Source: Aplidium turbinatum (taxonomy: Eukaryota; Chordata; Ascidiacea; Aplousobranchia; Polyclinidae). From it: a DNA stretch of 64,000 nucleotides. A program made the translations under genes and the position numbers. Under the pieces are notes generated by a model. The model was not told the origin of the DNA and did not search any database. It saw only the letters and a program-made list of their open reading frames with translations. Below, piece after piece: positions 20,876-32,277 of the stretch. The stretch spans positions 38,300,477 to 38,364,476 of the forward strand of contig OU964918.1 in NCBI GenBank assembly GCA_918807975.1, read 5' to 3'. Each line of letters opens with the position of its first letter. Positions within the stretch are counted from its first letter, which is position 1.

Positions 20876-21114
20876 CCCGAAAGCTCAGTGGGTTAACGCG
20901 TGACTTCTGGAACGAAGAAACTTCAAGATCAAGCGGTGCGGGTTCAACTCTCGGGGTGTGCACTTGAGCAACACAGATTGGACTGCCCTCCATTCAGCGG
21001 CATGTATATAGTGGATGAAATACTTCTCGGCAACAAAATTTCAACAACCGGAAACTTCACTTTGTCAATCTTGGTGACCGGACCTGCGTCAGTGATACAA
21101 AGCCTCTAAGTTCA
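20876..21114 (+). mobile_element. tRNA-derived SINE, 5' part
   Basis: Head with A-box GCTCAGTGGGTTAACGCG and B-box GGTTCAACTCTCGGGG, then TGTGCACTTGAGCAACAC and a body matching the inverse of 48530-48680 (GGCATGTATATAGTGGATGA compares with the CATCTAATGG region; GGTGACCGGACCTGCGTCAG matches closely). The 3' tail is missing. Confidence 0.7.
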
Positions 21115-21255
21115 ATTAACCAACTGCTCTCTATTCAGTGGCACCTAATGGATGTGTAGGCTTTTGCTCATTGAGAAACTCTGAGTCTATGGCTACAAAT
21201 GGATAATTTATGGTTTCTGCCTAGGGGTATGGATTCTGCCTAGGGGTATGGATTG

Positions 21256-22330
21256 TGTAGCGCCTGTAGCTTTTCTTACGTTTCCTTGCGTTTCATTGCA
21301 GTTGTAAAATCTATGTTTATTAGGAATTTGAAACGCTAGAATTTTGGCGTTGCCTCAGAATTTGTAGGCCTACCACTCAGCTGGGTTTGATATACAGATA
21401 CATAGTTTTACATCTTAGTAGCGTTGTGCATCTGCCGCAGGCTGCATTGCTTAAAGCATTCTAATCACACGGAACTTCCTTAAAATCAACCGCTCAGTGC
21501 TACCCTACCGTATCAGTAGGCTACGGTTTTGGTCACTCACATGGATGGTAGGTGTTATTTTAGTCAGTTTACCACGGATTCTTCTTTTTCATGGAAGTCA
21601 CGGTCAATTTTGTTATGGTCATAGCCTACAGTTTAGTTTTCATGTTTTGAATCAGTTCTATTCGTTCTATTTGTAATCAAGCCATTATTTGGCTGTAACG
21701 TTCAGTTTGAAAGCTCGTTACTTTCCTTGCAATAAACTCATACTCGCAGACAGTGGCGTAGCCAAGGGGGGGGGGGGGGGGTTTTGGGGGTTACACCCCC
21801 CCCCCCTTTGGCACGCGTGTGACGACACGATATTGAGAATGATGCTTTCAATGTAAAAAAAAATTGCCTAATTTTAAACAAAATTGCATTAAAAGAGCGA
21901 GTTTTGCCAATACCAAACATTCAAACATCTCAGCCAGGAATTAGCAACAAAAAAACACAGTGACTTAGCTTTTTTTTCCAAAAAATGCCGAAGAAAACAT
22001 GATCTTATCCTTTTGCTATGCTACCGGACAACACCATTTTACAGGAATATTCGTAGCCTACCCTCATTTTTGTTGAAAATGCTCTCAGAATGCACCAAAT
22101 TCAAAGCAATTTTTCAAAATTTTCTGGGGGAGGCCCTCCAGACCCCCCGCCGTTGGGTGGTCAAAACCCCCCCCCCTTCAAAATTCCTGGCTACGCTACT
22201 GCTCGCAGAAAAACAAGGTAGACTATCACTTTCAAGATCATCCCCACTACCAATAAGTTTGTACTCGAGATGTTGCTGTGGAATTTACAGCTAGATATGG
22301 GCGGATGTTCAGAAAATTCAACGTCTGCTA
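21256..22330 (+). repeat. unnamed interspersed repeat, copy 2, interrupted by a MITE
   Basis: Diverged copy of the blocks at 17860-18110 and 19840-20310. The region before it, about 21215-21258, holds a short tandem CTGCCTAGGGGTATGGATT twice. The MITE at 21751-22201 splits the copy; the flanking blocks are in the same order as in copy 1. Confidence 0.5.
21751..22201. mobile_element. hAT-type MITE (CAGTGGCGTAGCC family)
   Basis: 451 bp starting CAGTGGCGTAGCCAAGG and ending CCTGGCTACGCTACTG, with the exact 8-bp duplication CTCGCAGA at 21743-21750 and 22202-22209. G or C runs lie beside both ends. The interior GAGCGAGTTTTGCCAATACC also occurs in the element at 44505-45318, so they are one family. 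Confidence 0.9.
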
Positions 22331-23639
22331 CAATTGCCTACAAAAATTAAACAAGTTAAATGTAATGTAATGTTAGATGTATTTTTTGTTTGGTCAACAT
22401 TACAAGCTCTTACTCGGGAAATTGACAAATAGGCCTACTTATCCTGTGTAGGACTCTAACCAATTTAGTTCATTGCAACGGGTGTCAGAAAAGCGGCATT
22501 TCCCGTCGTGAGTTTTACCTTCTTGTTTTAGCGTCGTTCGGTCTGTTCTCATTTGAAAGTCTATTTTTAAATGAAAATCCTTTGGTTTATATATGTTACG
22601 AGTATTTTTTAATTCCCCGCTTAATTTCATAATGTAGTGCCTTTTTATCAGTAATATGGTGTGAGTAATGAAAGCGAAACGGTTACACACTACACAGTTA
22701 AATCGCTTCAGAAATACAGATGTAGTGAGCTAAATTCCGTAAAAAAAATTTGCTCTGACAACTTGAATTAAAAAAGTTGTCAGTTTGGCACTTTTGAGGC
22801 AGCATTAAAAAGCTGGGATGTTTTATAAAAATAAAAAAATATTTATTCACGAAAAAAACTTTAACCGACTTGAAATTTAAAGTAGAGATGTTTTGAACAA
22901 ATAGCTTATGTGTGGTTGTGAAAATTTTTTGAAACGAGACAAAATTTTCTGTTTTAAATTTTTTTTGTATTTTGGCGCATATTTTTTAGGAGCACGTTCC
23001 AAGCTTTTTTTCTTTTCACCACACTGTGAACCTCTCCTATGTTTGGCATGTATTGTTTTGTTGTAGGTAATAGAAATACAAAAAATTCAAACAAGATAAA
23101 AAAATTGTTTTCAAAAAATAAACAAACCTGGATTTAAAAAGCATCACTGTATGAGCTCTGGTATGAGTATATACCAAACCCAGCTTAATTTCACAAGCTT
23201 TACGTATTGCAAATGTGATTTCACTGCAGGTTGACCTCGACTTTCCATGTCTGACAACAGTAATAAGTCAAAGCCACTCCTGTATCTTACTATTCTAAGT
23301 AACATAGCATTTTTTTGTATTTTTCACTTTTGTGCTGCTATTATTGTGCAGTTATTAAATCGGTATATAGTGACTCTGGGTATATGTCAGTTATGCTGGA
23401 AACAAGTGGAAAACTGAAAATGATTTGGCAACTCTGATAAAAGTTTTGTTCATTTTTTTTTAGTGAAGCCGTGACCTAGGTATGTTCGAAGAGTTTTGTA
23501 GTGTTTTCTTTTGAGGTATAATGGTCACATTTTGACATTTTGGTTACAGTTTTATGTACAATTGTTTCAAAAATAATAAAGTATATTTAGCCTAAAGTTA
23601 GCATCAGCTTCCAGTCATTATATGGTTGCACTTTAGAAA
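22331..23639. other. no gene seen
   Basis: AT-rich sequence with many homopolymer runs. I found no exon with supporting splice sites and no repeat with recognisable ends. Confidence 0.4.
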
Positions 23640-24232
23640 GTCCGTACTGAATTAGGTAAAAGGCAGATGTTAATAAGGGGTCCTAAAGTGTGGCATGAGG
23701 TCCCAGGTGATCTCAAAGGTCTTTCTCCAACTTCCTTTAAAAGAAACTTTAAGCACTACCTTCTTGATTTAAACGCCACTGTTGAATAATAACTGTTTTG
23801 TCTATATAATTACATTATTCTATTTGCTCATCTCTTTGGTATACGTTGCTTTTTATCTTTTTTACTGATTAAAATTGTCGATTGATATCTCTTAAACTCC
23901 ACTCACAATTAATTCATTCAGTAGCACGGTAAACCTGCTTAGTTTGTTTGCTTTTTTTTTTTTTTTTTTCTCTTTTGCATAATGAAAACATGTGTATTTG
24001 TATCACCAAATGCTTGATTTTCTTTTTTTGTATGTGTGTTTGTGTATTTACTGTATATATGTTATTTAGGCCTACATCACCAAGCTTGAGGTGGCTGTTG
24101 ACTAGATGACCGTTTGGTCTTTTCGCAGTCTCCTCGTCATATGACACACAACCGATTATTATTGTATACTTTGTATTCTTTTCATGTTTGTGTTTGTGAC
24201 AAATAAATGAACTGAACTGAACTGAACTGAAG
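23640..24232 (+). mobile_element. LINE 3' end (L2/CR1-like) with (TGAAC)n tail
   Basis: A short frame at about 23668-23791 reads RGPKVWHEVPGDLKGL then FKRNFKHYLL and a stop. This is the C-terminal signature of L2/CR1/Rex1-type LINE polymerases, where the family pattern is RGPKIWN...P...FK...K.YLL. An untranslated region of about 440 bp follows and ends in TGAACTGAACTGAACTGAAC at about 24208-24230, the microsatellite tail typical of L2-like elements. The copy is strongly 5' truncated. Confidence 0.75.
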
Positions 24233-24324
24233 TCCTCTACCCGTATAGTAGATTCTGATAATACAGTAGTAGGAAACTTTGAAATAGATAACAACTGGGC
24301 CAATTTGTCCCAATTTGTCCCTTC

Positions 24325-25178
24325 AATCTGAAACACTATTTGACCGGTCATGACGTCACTATACAGTCACTTTTTTCTTTTTCTCTTTCAAAGCAAAAGA
24401 CGAGAAGCGCATATAAGTTCTGAATCCAACCATTTTACTCAACTCGTAACGTGGCGCATGCGATATGTCGCCGCCTCCGATTCTAGAGGGACTGAGTTCG
24501 ATACTATCCGGAAGCGTTCCTTTTTTTTATTTATTTTTTTTAACTAAATTTTGACACGAAGTGCATTTTTTAGTCAGTTTTTAATTATTTTTTATGTCTT
24601 TTCAAATGTGAGTAATAAAGTTAGAGTTTTTTTAATTTGCTGGAATTTGAGAATTTCTCTGGGTAATTTTCCGATTGTGGCCGTGCTAACTACTGATACG
24701 GTATATAGCCTACATAATTTTTCAATTCAGGCACGTTTTAAACTTTTCAAGGTTTTGCCACGTCTTCCCGTTCATTAACGTGCTGGGAGGTCTATATGTA
24801 TCGATTTTTGTAGTTAGTATCTTTTTCGTCCTGGACGCGTTAATGACGAAAAATAAAATGATTGATTGATGTGACCGTGTTTGCCGAACGAAGCAATACA
24901 TTTTTGCTCTCAACAAAATGCACTTTGGGTCAAAATTTAGTTAAAAAAAAAGAACGCTTCTGGATAGTATCGAACTCAGTCCCTCTAGAATAGGAAGCGG
25001 CGACGTACCACACGCGCCACGTAACGAGTTGAATAAAATGGTTGGATTCAGAACTTATATGCGCGCTTCTCATCTTTTGCTTTGAAAGAGAAAAAGAAAA
25101 AAAGTGACTGGAAAATGACGTAATGACGGTCAAATAGTGTTTCAGATTCAAAGACCGGCGCCGGTCAAATAGCCACTG
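24325..25178. mobile_element. foldback element (CAGTGGCTATTTGACCGG family), copy 1
   Basis: Inverted arms of about 210 bp: the left arm begins near AATCTGAAACACTATTTGAC (24328), and the right arm ends GGTCAAATAGCCACTG at 25178. The left terminus (GGCGCCGGTC part) is missing or replaced, so this copy is truncated at the left. Both arms include GAGGGACTGAGTTCGATACT and CTTTCAAAGCAAAAGA. No coding capacity. Confidence 0.7.
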
Positions 25179-25947
25179 CCTATCAAGATACATCATGGAG
25201 CAGCACCAAACAGCTGCGGGCCGGATGCAAATTGCGAAAAGATATACAACTATTTAGAATCTCCATTGACTTGAATTGAGCATAATAAATAACAAAGTCA
25301 GCGATGGAATAGCAAAGTTGCGATGAAAATCGAAAGGTTGCTGGAAAAGTTATCCCCTGTTGTGATACACTACAGGGCATCGTGCTCTTGAAAAAACATT
25401 ATATACATCTTTCCAAATTTGGCTAGGCTGTCCCCACTCCCCATTTGTGGTGGCCTAATGATGAAAACAGAACACCAACATGTAGGGCAGGCTGCCTGGT
25501 GGAAAAAAGTTTGGTAACTTTTTTCCTTAACGGTTGTAGTGCAGCTGTTATTTCCGCAGCACGTGGCGGAAATATTTTCGTGGGCTGGAACCGGCCTGCA
25601 GGCCGTACGGTACGGTACTTTGGTGACCCCTGGTGAAGAATATAGTCTGACAAACTTTGTTCCTGAAACAAACTTGTTTCTTTCCATTAAAAATGTCTGC
25701 CCATCCCTGAAAATGGGTGCAACCTAGTTCGTACTCTGAACAGTTCGTACCCTCAGTTCGTACCCTGAAAAGATCGAGAGAAAAAATTAATAAAACCAAA
25801 GTCGCTGATTGCAGTTTCATAGCACAAAGCCGAAGTCGCTGATCGGAGTTTTCGCAAACAACTCGAGAGTTAGGGTTAGCGGAAACTGCGGAAAATATTT
25901 GCGGAAACTGCGACCAACGAGGGTTAGGGTTAGAGCATAGATTACTC

Positions 25948-26016
25948 GATGGTTAGGGTAAGCGGAAGCTGCGGTTAGCGGAAGCTGCGGTTAGCGGAAG
26001 CTGCGGTTAGCGGAAG
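25948..26016 (+). repeat. 18-bp tandem GGTTAGCGGAAGCTGCGG
   Basis: Four near-perfect copies, preceded by GAGGGTTAGGGTTAGAGC and related GCGGAAACTGCG segments. It is part of the interior of the foldback element at 25715. Confidence 0.8.
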
Positions 26017-26028
26017 CTGCGGAAAAAG

Positions 26029-27089
26029 GCAGTGGCTATTTGACCGGCGCCGGTCTTTGAATCTGAAACACTATTTGACCGGTCATGACGTCACTATATA
26101 GGCATTTTTTTCTTTTTCTCTTTCAAAGCAAAAGACGAGAAGAGTGCTTATATATAAGTTCTAAATTCGGCAGTTATGTTCAACTGATTCTGTGGTGCGT
26201 AGGATATGTATAATACCGTATCGGGCTGGTGCTCCAGAGGGAATGAGTTCGATACTACGCGGAAACGTTTTTTTTTTTTAATTTTTAACTAAATTTTGAC
26301 CCGAAGTGACCCAATCGTTAGGCTTCTGCATTTTTGTGGTCAATTTTTAATTTGAGTAGCCTACAGCCCAATTTTTTATGTTTTTTCAAATATGAGTGGC
26401 CTAATAAAGCTAGAGTTTTTTAATTTTCTTGAATTTAAGAATTTCTCTGGATAATTTTCCGTTCGTCATGAGAGGATGTGACCGTGTTTGCCGAACGACG
26501 CAAAAATGTAATGACAAACGGAAAATTACCCAGAGAAATTCTCAAATTCCAGAAAATTAAAAACTCTAACTTTATTACTTAGTTTTATTTTTTAATTTTC
26601 TTGAATTTAAGAATTTCTCTGGATAATTTTCCGTTCGTCACAAGAGGATGTGACCGTGTTTGCCGAACGACGCAACCAGAGAAATTCTCAAATTCCAGAA
26701 AATTAAAAACTCTAACTTTATTACTCATAGTTGAAAAGACATAAAAAATTGCACTGTAGGCTACTCAAATTAAAAATTGACGACAAAAATGCAGCAGCCT
26801 AACGATTGAGTCAATTCAGGTCAAAATTTAGTTAAAAATTAAAAATAAAAGAATGTTTCCGCGTAGTATCGAACTCATTCCCTCTGGAGCACCAGCCGGA
26901 AACTTATCCCACGTGCCACCGAATCAGTTGAACATAACTGCCGAATTTAGAATTTATATATAAGCACTCTTCTCTTCTTTTGCTTTGAAAGAGAAAAAGA
27001 AAAAAAATGCCTATATAGTGACGTCATGACTGCCGACCGGTTAAATAGTGTTTCAGATTCAAAGACCGGCGCCGGTCAAATAACCACTG
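26029..27089. mobile_element. foldback element (CAGTGGCTATTTGACCGG family), copy 2
   Basis: Complete-looking copy: starts CAGTGGCTATTTGACCGGCG and ends with its inverse, CCGGTCAAATAACCACTG. The outer arms match copy 1 (AGACCGGCGCCGGTC, CTTTCAAAGCAAAAGACGAG). The centre contains further palindromes around GACCGTGTTTGCCGAACGAC, present in both orientations. I could not find a clean target duplication. Confidence 0.7.
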
Positions 27090-27135
27090 CCGCGGAACTG
27101 TTCAGGGTACGAACTAGGTTGCATCCCCTGAAAAT

Positions 27136-27566
27136 GGATGCAACCTAATTCGTACCGTGAACAATTCGTACCGTGAACAATTCGTATCGTCAGTTCGTAC
27201 CTTGAAAAGATTGAGAGAAAAAATTAAAAAAGCCGAAGTCGCTGATCGCAGTTTCCGCAAACATTTTAAAATTTTCCGCAAACAAACAAAAACTCCTAGG
27301 ATCATTTAAAGAAATTTTAAAATGTTTACGGAAACTCCGATCAACCCTAACCCTTTTAAAATGTTTGCAAAAACTTCAATTAACCCTACCCCTTTTAAAA
27401 TGTTTGCAAGAACTGCAATCAGCGACTTCGGCAAACTCTTAGGATCATTACCGGAAATTTTAAAATGTTTGGGGAAACTGCAGAAAAAACAGAAACTGCG
27501 ATCAGCGACTTCGGCTTTTTTTATTTTTTTTTTCGATCTTTTCAGGGTACGAACTAGGTTGCATCC
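27136..27566. mobile_element. foldback element (GGATGCAACCTA family), sister copy
   Basis: 431 bp from GGATGCAACCTAATTCGTAC to GTACGAACTAGGTTGCATCC. The interior repeats CCTTTTAAAATGTTTGCAA in near-tandem and GATCAGCGACTTCGGC in both orientations. It starts directly after the CCTGAAAAT border of the 25715-27126 copy. Confidence 0.65.
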
Positions 27567-27842
27567 TTTTATATCAGCATGTAACGAATTGATGCTGTGT
27601 AGATTATGGAATGTGTACCAATGGAAATAATCATGTGTTTTGTACTGCTCATGTTTTTAAACTTTAGAATATTTCCCAAAATTTCATCACGTTCCTGAAT
27701 TTTGTTATACCATAAGTCTTTTTTATTCATGCTTGTTTTTAAGACTTGATTTTTCATGCACACTTTCTCCGTTTTCTGGTCTTTATAAATATTAAGCAAA
27801 ACAATCTATATTAACAACATGAGTGCTTATCAGTATGCCAAA

Positions 27843-28302
27843 TACTATTCGGTGAGTCCGATTTGGTGAGAGCCTTTTTCGGTGAGAGCCTTTTTCGGTG
27901 AGAGCCCTATTCGGTGAGTTTTTTTTTTTAATTATTGCGCGCCGTAGCCTAATTATCATTGCCGTTATAGGGTTAGGGGGTTTTTGGGGTTGGGGTTTTT
28001 TGTTTTTTTTTTGAATTTTTGTTTGAAAATTATCGGGTACTGTAGCCTAATTAAAACCCCTAACCCCAAAACCCCCAACCTCAAAAACCCCTAACCCCAA
28101 AACCCCCCAACCCCAAACCCCCAACTCCAAAAACCCCCAAACCCCCAAGTCCCCAAAACCCCCAACCCCAAAAACCTCCAAACCCCAAAACCCCCAAACC
28201 CCAACCCCAAAAAGAATAGGGCTCAAATAGGGCTCTCACCGAAAAAGGCTCTCACCGAAAAAGGCTCTCACCGAATCGGACTCACCGAATCGGGCCATTC
28301 CG
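27843..28302. mobile_element. foldback element with TCGGTGAGTCCGA ends and C-rich telomere-like core
   Basis: Left end ATTCGGTGAGTCCGATTTGG; right end CGGACTCACCGAATCGGGCC. Each arm contains the tandem TTTTTCGGTGAGAGCC or its inverse two to three times. The core is a long degenerate (AACCCC) tract. Shorter relatives lie at 32090-32222 and 32647-32808. Confidence 0.7.
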
Positions 28303-28739
28303 AACAAAATACAGCAGAGACACATTTTGACGGTGCCACACTGATGGACCTCCTTGAATGAAAATAGATTTCAGCAGCACCCCCCCAAAAATTAGAGGCT
28401 GGATCCATCCCTGTGATGATCCCTCTTTTAAGGCAAAACAGGGGTTTGGTTTTAGAGACTGGTAACTAGCCTATATTAATTTGATGTAATTCGCTCTGCT
28501 TGGCTTTTTGCATGGCATTAAGCACTTTTGTAGTATTAATACTATTTATTCTTTTATATTCACTTTTCGCATTTAATCGTTTTTGTTGGGGGGCGGTAAC
28601 ATTTTTCCAGTTCATGAAGGGGGCGTTGAGCCAAAAAAGGTTGAGAAACACTGGGTTAGACATTCCTCCCTGTCGTTATGCCACAGCCATAGATTTGTTC
28701 CTTAGTCAATACCCTGATTAAGCTCTGCGAAAAAGGCGT

Positions 28740-28912
28740 GTGGATGGGTATCAAAGCACAAAAGCCGCAAAACGTGGACGCTTCATTGCGAACGGCGAAG
28801 ACAGTGTAGATTTACAGCCAAGCGATGAGCCTCTTGATGTGTCTGATTCCAGTGATGACGCGACAACCTCATCCTCCGATATAGCATCTGATGATTCCGA
28901 TTCTGACAGCTA
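28740..28912 (+). pseudogene. acidic C-terminal frame in left arm of an inverted repeat
   Basis: Open frame ending in a serine/aspartate-rich tail: AAKRGRFIANGEDS, then DVSDSSDDATTSSSD and a stop at 28910-28912. The same tail, slightly changed (DIAFDDSDSD), is encoded on the minus strand near 30710-30765. Acidic tails like this end some pogo/Tigger-type transposases, but no catalytic part is present to confirm that. I regard it as a transposon gene remnant. Confidence 0.4.
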
Positions 28913-30770
28913 GTTGTTTATCAAACAGACTTTGTGTTGCTCGCAGTATCCCAATTGTGCCGAAACTATGTAAGTGCATATGTAAATCGAGGCAATCTTC
29001 TCGCAGGGAGCTATTAATTTGTTACCGGTACCTGGTTGAGCAATTAACGTTATATTATGATAATTCAACGTCGCTAGGTGTCGAATTAATGTAAAACAAA
29101 TGTAAATTTCTTATTGGGCATTGTTGTTACTCAATGTAACCCGCCGGGAAAATTAAATCGATTTGTGTTGACTCGAACGTTGAATCAACCCATAATTAAC
29201 TTTCTTTTCATTCCCATGAGTTATTCAATGTGAATTACTGTGACAGCGTGCGTATCGCGTTGCTCGCTTAATCGCTACTTTTGGTATTATTACATCACAA
29301 CAAATGAAACAGTGCGGTCGTGATAGACTACTTTAGTATATTTTTCGCTTCACGTTTTACATGTTTTGGTACAATTTTGTTCGTAATAAACGTTCACAGC
29401 AATTACCGAGGCAATTTCAACTTTTGCCGTTTGGCCTCGGCAACGTTTTTGTAAGGGGTCACAGTTACTAGTTAGGGCTCTAATAGTTAAAATATCGATA
29501 TTGAAAAGATATCGTATCGAAAATTCGATATATCGCCCAACACTATGTCGAAATGTACAACGGAGATATATTTCTATATCTAATTTACAAACGGATTGAG
29601 TTTGTCCCTGGTCTGAGTCTGTCCCTTTTGACAGCTAGGCTAGCTGCTATATATTTGTATATTATCATCTATCCACCATATTATATTTACCACATGTTCA
29701 CTCGAGCGTGATGTTTAACTACAATATGCACTGAGCCGTGTTGTATTTGTCAGTTCTGTATCTTTTTGCCAAAGTTACGCATGCATAATGTATAATAGTA
29801 CCGGTACCGGTAATGCAGTCCTCGAAATTAGCGGCGGCACTCGGCAATTGCCGTGGTAAATGCCGCCGTAAACGTCATAATGGCCATTCTGCTACGGCAA
29901 TAAAAATGCCGCAAAATGAGCACTTAATTAAGACAAAAATTGTTCAAAATTTCTTCCTGTATTATTTACTCGCAGCCGGAGTTTAATCAGCAGAAACATC
30001 GTGCCAAGACCTCACCTCCGACCACTTTACTTGCTGTGAACACTCACGCAGTCTTCGAAAATATTATATTTTATAGCATATTTTTACTAGGCAAAAACTT
30101 TGCTGAGGCCAAACGGCCAAAGTTGAAATTGCGTCGGCAATTGCTGTGAACGTTTATTACGACAAAATTGTACCAAAACATGTAAAACGAGAAGGGAAAA
30201 ATATACTAGAGTACTAGAGTAGTCTATCACGACCGCATCGTTTGATTTGTTGTGATGTAATAATACTAAAAGTAGCGATAAAGCGAGCAACGCAATACGC
30301 ACGCTGTTACGTTAATTCATGTCAAATAACTCAGGGGGAAAGTAAGTTAATTTTGGGTTGATTCAACATTGGAGTCAGCACAAATCGATTTAATTTTCCC
30401 GGCGGGTTATATTGCGCACCCAGACAGCAAAACCATCATTTCTACATCGATTCAACGTCTACAGATGCAAAATCAATGCAAAAATAACGAATTTTGCTGC
30501 CTGGGTAACAACAATGCCCAAGAAGAAATTTACGTTTGTTTTTCGACATCTAGCGACGTTGAACCATCATAAAATAAAGTTAATTGCTCAAACAGGTACC
30601 GGTAACAAATTATAGACTCGATTTACGTTTATACTAACATAATTTAGACACAATTGGGATACTGCGTGCGAGCAACACAAAGTCTGTTGGATAAAGAACT
30701 AGTCCGAATCGGAATCATCAAATGCTATATCGGAGGATGAGGTTGTCGCGTCGTCACTGGAATAATTGAA
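28838..30770. repeat. large inverted repeat, arms about 640 bp
   Basis: The left arm, about 28838-29480, recurs inverted at about 30085-30770. Shared landmarks: CGCGACAACCTCATCCTCCG, ACAGACTTTGTGTTGCTCGC, AACCCGCCGGGAAAATTAAA, AATCGATTTGTG, and ATGTTTTGGTACAATTTTGT. The right arm contains a MITE (30419-30505) absent from the left. The spacer holds a GATATATCG-rich palindrome near 29500-29545. Part of the right half is overlapped by the element 29816-31331. Confidence 0.7.
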
Positions 30771-31331
30771 GACGCAAAACTGCCCGTTCGTGAACGCGCG
30801 ATGCCATATGATCGGAAGCATTATTTTACTGCCGAAGAACCATTTATCCAATTTTGTTCTACTTTTTTAACTTGACCCGTAGCTTTTCTAATTCCGATTT
30901 GTTTCCGTCATAAAATTCTTTATAAATTTTGCAAAATACCACGCTAACTTTTCCTTCTGTTTCCTTTGTTTGATAACCTATAACAGGTAAATTCCACTTT
31001 TTAACTGTATCCTTCACCATGATTTATATTCGCAACGACACTGGTAAACAATAAGCATTCTATGCAAGAATAACTTTTTCGTAACAATTAAGCCAGTATT
31101 TACAACGTTGCAAACTTTTTACAGTTCACAAGAGCATTGTCAGCGCATAAAATAGCTTGCGTGATGCTCTCCGCTACCGCCGTATGAAACACGAAGAATA
31201 AGAATAAGCGCATAAAATTTCGTTTGTTTAAACTTTAAAGCATACGGCAATTGCCGCCGCAATCCAAGGTTTGCTGATTTGGCGGCGGCAAAGTTTTTGC
31301 CGTCGTAGATGGAAGCTAATTTTGAGGGCTG
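29816..31331. mobile_element. hAT-like non-autonomous element
   Basis: Starts CAGTCCTCGAAATTAGCGGC and ends GGCGGC...GCTAATTTTGAGGGCTG. GGCGGCAATTGCCG-type segments lie inside both ends (CGGCAATTGCCG at 29852 and 31253). The flanks share GTAATG, a 6-bp duplication that is short for hAT. No transposase is seen. Confidence 0.5.
30419..30505. mobile_element. small palindromic MITE (CCCAG...CTGGG family)
   Basis: CCCAGACAGCAAAACC to TTTTGCTGCCTGGG with the core TTCAACGTCTACAGATGC. The matching site in the left arm of the inverted repeat (about 29110-29150) lacks it and shows the empty target. Confidence 0.7.
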
Positions 31332-31529
31332 GTAATGTTTGTTTTTATATAGCGCTGTATCCATCGCAGAATGCGTTGCTCCTCAGCGCTTTACATTTAC
31401 AAAGTGCTCAGACAGTGTCAATGCAACTGTACAGAGGTGCAACTGAGTACATCAATACTCGAATCCATTTCATTGCTCAGTGCCAAGCAGGAATTGGATT
31501 CAGTACCATTTTTAAAAAGTCTTTGGTAG

Positions 31530-32075
31530 GGAGCAAGTCAAATAGGCGCGCACAGCCGCACACTGTGGCGTCAGGATATTTAGGTGCGGAGCACTGTGGC
31601 GCCCGTTCATTTATGTGCTATTCTTAGTAAAGTCTGCAGAGTGCAGATTGTATCAGCTTGGCAGGTATGGCAATGCTTTTCACACAAAGTGTTATATTGA
31701 ACAAAAAAATATGTTGTTTTGTTAATGCGTGACTGCGCGTGCATTTATTTGTTGTTAGTGTTGGCTTCAGTGAGTGAAGCTGCTTTGTCCGGCAATGCTT
31801 TTCACACAAAATGTTGTATTGATCAAAAAAATATACTGTTTTTTAATGCGTGTGTTCGGCATTTACTTATTGTTAGTCCAGGTTTGCGACGGCGACAGCT
31901 TTATCAATAAATTATTCAAGTTTCTGAACATGACTGAGTTCGCTTAATTAGTTAAGTCAAACAATAACTACGGTACACTAAACAGTAAACATCAGTGAAA
32001 AGTATACCGTAGCCTATATTCAAACGGGTCAAGACTGAAGAGTAACTTAGTTTTCCATCAAAACCCCGACTAGGT
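31530..32075. mobile_element. foldback element with GGCGC ends, partial second copy
   Basis: Matches 7470-8028 in inverse order: ACACTGTGGCGTCAGGATAT, GGTGCGGAGCACTGTGGCGC, AGTAAAGTCTGCAGAG, and TGGCAATGCTTTTCACACAA (twice). The outer terminus at the right side is missing or diverged. Confidence 0.65.
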
Positions 32076-32089
32076 TTTGTGGGTCTGCT

Positions 32090-32222
32090 ACTATTTGGTG
32101 AGTCCGATTCGGTGAGTTCCTAACCCTAAAACGGCAATGATAATTAGGCTACGGTACCCGATAATTAAAAAAAAAATGAAAAAATCACCGAATAGGGATC
32201 GGACTCACCGAAACGGGCCATT
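32090..32222. mobile_element. short TCGGTGAGTCCGA foldback, copy
   Basis: CTATTTGGTGAGTCCGATTC to ATCGGACTCACCGAAACGGG, with CCTAACCCTAAAACGGCAAT and GATAATTAGGCTACGGTACC inside. It is a shortened relative of 27843-28302. Confidence 0.65.
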
Positions 32223-32277
32223 GCGAGGTTTTGTCAAACCTGAGCTGCAAGGCCTATGAGAGCGTAGCCGGTAGTTT

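Larger units (their letters stand above)
25715..27126. mobile_element. foldback element (GGRTGCAACCTAGTTCGTAC family), interrupted
   Basis: Starts GGGTGCAACCTAGTTCGTAC and ends with the inverse of GGATGCAACCTAGTTCGTAC. The 9 bases CCTGAAAAT lie at both borders (25706-25714 and 27127-27135). Its interior carries TTAGGG-like runs and an 18-bp tandem, and a second foldback (26029-27089) is inserted into it. A sister copy abuts it at 27136. Confidence 0.65.
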
